From Xestospongia bergquistia (Eukaryota; Porifera; Demospongiae; Haplosclerida; Petrosiidae), in assembly GCA_963965975.1 (NCBI GenBank), contig OZ014418.1, positions 4,786,775 through 4,850,774 on the forward strand: a DNA stretch of 64,000 nt, read 5' to 3'. Made by a program: the position numbers and the translations under genes. Below the pieces are notes generated by a model, which ran no database searches, was not told the DNA's origin, and was given only the letters and a program-made list of their open reading frames with translations. Below, in pieces: positions 61,441-64,000 of the stretch. The number at the start of each line of letters is the position of its first letter. Position 1 is the first letter of the stretch.

Positions 61441-64000
61441 AAGTAAACTGCTCAGTCTAAAGGACTTTATGGGACTAAAGAAATAAACTGCTATTAACAG
61501 TTTAGTAAGTTGGTTTGCATTAACCCTCTAAAGTCTTTAATTTAAAGACTTTAGAAGCTTTAGACTATTGAATGAAGTTTGTAAAGTAAACTAATAGGTC
61601 TAAATGACTCTATGGGACTAACTAAATTAACTGTTATTAACAGTTTAGTAAGTTGGTTTTCATTAAGACTCTAAAGTCTTTAATTTAAAGACTTTAGAAG
61701 GTGTAAACTATTGAGTAAAGTTTATAAAGTAAACTGCTCAGTCTAAAGGACTCTATGGGACTAAAAAAATAAACTGCTATTAACAGTTTAGTAACTTGGT
61801 TTGCATTAACCCTCTAAAGTCTTTAATTTAAAGACTTTAGAAGGCTTAGACTATTGAATGAAGTTTTTTAAAGTAAACTGATAGGTCTAAAGGACTCTAT
61901 GGGACTAACTAAATTAACTGCTATTAACAGTTTAGTAAGTTTGTTTGCGTTAAAACACTAAAGTCTTTAATTTAAAGACTTTAGAAGGTTTAAACTATTG
62001 AGTAAAGTTTATAAAGTAAACTGCTCAGTCTAAAGGACTCTATGGGACTAAAGAAATAAACTGTTATTAACAGTTTAGTAAGTTGGTTTGCATTAACACA
62101 CTAAAGTCTTTAATTTACAGACTTTATAAGGTTTAGACTATTGGGTAAAGTTTATAAGGTAGACTGCTAAGTTTAAAGGACTCTATGGGACTAAAGAAAT
62201 GAACTGCTATTAACAGTTCAGTAAGTTTGTTTGCATTAACACTCTAAAGTCTTTAAATTAAAGACTTTAGAAGGTTTAGACTATTGAGCGAAGTTTATAA
62301 AGTAAACTGGTCTGTCTAAAGGACTCTACGAAACTAACAAAATAAACTGTTATTAACAGTTTAGTAAGTTCGTCTGCATTAACACTCTAAAGTCTTTAAT
62401 TTAAAGACTTTAGAAGGTTTAGACTATTGAGTAAAGTTTATAAAGTAAACTGCTCAGTCTAAAGGACTCTATGGGACTAAAGAAAGAAACCGCTATTAAC
62501 AGTTTAGTAAGTTTGTTTGCATTAACCCTCTAAAGTCTTTAATTTAAAGACTTTAGAAGGTTTAGACTATTGCGTGAAGTTTGTAAAGTAAACTGATAGG
62601 TCTAAAGGACTCTATGGGACTAACTAAATTAACTGTTATTAACAGTTTAGTAAGTTTGTTTGCATTAACACTCTAAAGTCTTTAATTTAAAGACTTTAGA
62701 AGGTTTAAACTATTGAGTAAAGTTTATAAAGTAAACTGTTCAGCCTAAAGGACTCTATGGGACTAAAGAAATAAACTGCTATTAACAGTTTAGTAAGTTG
62801 GTTTGCATTAACCCTCTAAAGTCTTTAATTTAAAGACTTTAGAAGGTTTAGACTATTGAGTGAAATTTTTTAAAGTAAACTGATAGGTCTAAAAGACTCT
62901 ACATGACTAACTAAATTAACTGCTATTAACAGTTTAGTAAGTTCTTTTGCATTAGCACTCTAAAGTCTTTAATTTAAAGACTTTAGAAGGTTTAAACTAT
63001 TGAGTAAAGTTTATAAAGTAAACTGCTCAGTCTAAAGGACTCTATGGGACTAAAGAAAAAAACTGCTATTAACAGTTTAGTAAGTTGTTTTGCATTAACG
63101 CTCTAAAGTCTTTAATTTAAAGACTTTAGAAGGTTTAGAGTATTGAGTGAAGTTTATAAAGTAAACAGCTCAGTCTAAAGGGCTCTATGAAACTAACTAA
63201 ATAAACTATTATTAACAGTTTAGTAAGTTAGTTTGTGATAACACTCTAAAGTCTTTAATTTAAAGACTTTAGAAGGTTTAGACTATTGAGTAAAGTTTAC
63301 AAAGTAAACTGCTCAGTCTAAAGTACTCTATGGGACTAAAGAAATAAACTGCTATTAACAGTTTAGTAAGTTGGTTTGCATTAACCCTCTAAAGTCTTTA
63401 ATTTATCGACTTTAGAAGGTTTAGACTATTGAGTGAAGTTTGTAAAGTAAACGGATAGGTCTAAAGGACTCTATGGGACTAACTAAATTAACTGTTATTA
63501 ACAGTTTAGTAAGTTGGTTTGCATTAACACTCTAAAGTCTTTAATTTAAAGACTTTAGAAGGTTTAAACTATTGAGTAAAGTTATAAAGTAAACTGCTCA
63601 GCCTAAAGGACTCTATGGGACTAAAGAAATAAACTGCTATTAACAGTTTAGTAAGTTGGTTTGCATTAACCCTCTAAAGTCTTTAATTTAAAGACTTTAG
63701 AAGGTTTAGACTATTGAGTGAAGTCTTCTAAAGTAAACTGATAGGTCTAAAGGACTCTATGGGACTAAATAAATTAACTGCTATTAACACTTTAGTTAGT
63801 TCGTTTGCATGAACACTCTAAAGTCTTTAATTTAAAGACTTTAGAAGGTTTAAACTATTGTGTAAACTTTATAAAGTAAACTGCTCAGTCTAAAGGACTC
63901 TATGGGACTAAAGAAATAAACTGCTATTAACAGTTCAGTAAGTTGGTTTGCATTAACACTGTAAAGTCTTTAATTTAAAGACTTTAAATGTTTAGTCTAT

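Larger units (their letters stand above)
1..64000 (+). repeat. 143-bp AT-rich satellite DNA array, about 447 head-to-tail monomers
   Basis: The whole window is one tandem array. The landmark CTTTAATTTA recurs at 1, 145, 288, 431, 574, 717 and so on to 63,968, a step of 143 or 144 bp. All copies I examined point the same way, with the palindrome followed by AGAAGGTTTA on the plus strand. One representative monomer has about 42 G or C in 143 bases. No unique sequence, transposon or N-run interrupts the array, and it is cut in mid-monomer at both ends. Stops occur in all phases of a typical monomer on both strands, and 143 is not a multiple of three, so no meaningful reading frame can exist. Such arrays form centromeric or pericentromeric heterochromatin in eukaryotes; that role is inferred here. 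The species is undetermined. Confidence 0.98.
50831..64000 (+). repeat. Segment II: paralogous copy of the domain at about 1.9-21.2 kb
   Basis: Landmarks pair with segment I in the same order. CAGTATAAAGCG: 3,494 and 52,732. GCGCAG: 6,495 and 55,732. TTTAGCAGG: 8,882 and 58,119. TTTTTTAAATTAAAC: 16,923 and 59,721. GGATAAGAC: 18,621 and 60,130. GGTGTAAAC: 19,335 and 61,700. AAGTCTTCT: 20,928 and 63,721. Segment II lacks the 31-monomer and 13-monomer duplications and the nine-monomer stretch of segment I. It keeps the nested 5-mer and 4-mer repeats and six extra monomers at about 60.58-61.44 kb. The homology is still running at the window edge. Confidence 0.85.

Noticed and set aside
1..64000. 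CRISPR-like array (regular 29-nt palindromic repeat)
   Set aside because: The constant 29-nt palindrome at even spacing superficially resembles CRISPR repeats. The about 114-bp sequences between copies are homologous to one another rather than unique spacers, and no cas genes are present.
1..64000. Protein-coding genes or short ORFs
   Set aside because: Each phase of a typical monomer contains stop codons on both strands (for example TGA in TATTGAG, TAA in ATTTAAAG), and the 143-bp period shifts frame each unit. Open stretches are short and simply follow the repeat.
1..64000. Plasmid or phage origin iterons
   Set aside because: Iterons are short repeats in small clusters beside a replication gene. 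A 64-kb array of 143-bp units with higher-order structure is not compatible with that.
1..64000. Firm assignment to the Tenebrio molitor or Palorus 142-144 bp satellites
   Set aside because: Monomer length and AT-richness agree, but I cannot match the sequence from memory and found no supporting restriction-site signature, so the taxon is left open.

Overview
The window is one uninterrupted block of tandemly repeated, AT-rich satellite DNA. A repeat unit of about 143 bp (142-144 bp in almost every copy) runs head to tail in one orientation from the first base to the last. The first and last full palindromes lie at about 1 and 63,968, which gives about 447 monomers with a mean length of 143.1 bp. 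GC content, counted on one representative monomer, is about 29%. I see no protein-coding gene, RNA gene, transposon, inversion or unique-sequence island. Every reading phase of a typical monomer holds stop codons. This organisation is that of eukaryotic centromeric or pericentromeric heterochromatin. I could not identify the species. Satellites of 142-144 bp are known in darkling beetles (Tenebrionidae), but only the length matches and I do not recognise the sequence.

Each monomer carries three dyad-symmetric elements whose centres are 43, 53 and 47 bp apart, roughly one per third of the unit. H1 is an almost invariant 29-nt palindrome (two 14-bp arms around one A or T). H2 is an imperfect nested hairpin, TTTAGACT..GAG / CTC..AGTCTAAA outside AGTTTA / TAAACT. 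H3 is a 21-nt palindrome, TAAACTGYTA-T-TAACAGTTTA. Monomers fall into recognisable subtypes, named here A, A2, A3, B1, B2, B3, C, D, D2, E and G. They follow a preferred order, C-D-E-A2-D-A3-B2-A-B1-A, a ten-monomer higher-order repeat of about 1,431 bp. It is complete at 48,085-49,515 and present in shortened or extended forms through much of the array.

Superimposed are many multi-monomer duplications typical of unequal exchange. From left to right: 5-mer x2 (3,568-4,998); nested 4-mer x2 (6,143-7,284) inside a 31-monomer duplication (6,000-10,433 and 10,434 onward); 13-mer x2 (12,862-16,585); 2-mer x2 (22,170-22,741); almost identical 12-mer x2 (24,317-27,752); a second 31-monomer-offset pair (29,470-33,046 and 33,903-37,479); 3-mer x2 (32,904-33,763); 3-mer x3 (37,909-39,195); and interleaved 13- and 17-monomer-offset duplications (40.0-44.7 kb). 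At the largest scale, about 1.9-21.2 kb (segment I) and about 50.8-64.0 kb (segment II) are paralogous copies of one longer domain. They differ by whole-monomer gains and losses that can be placed individually.

Nothing here is a gene system. The interest lies in the hierarchy of repeats, the phase-preserving chimeric junctions that record exchange events, and the three regularly placed dyads per nucleosome-sized unit. The array continues past both ends of the window.
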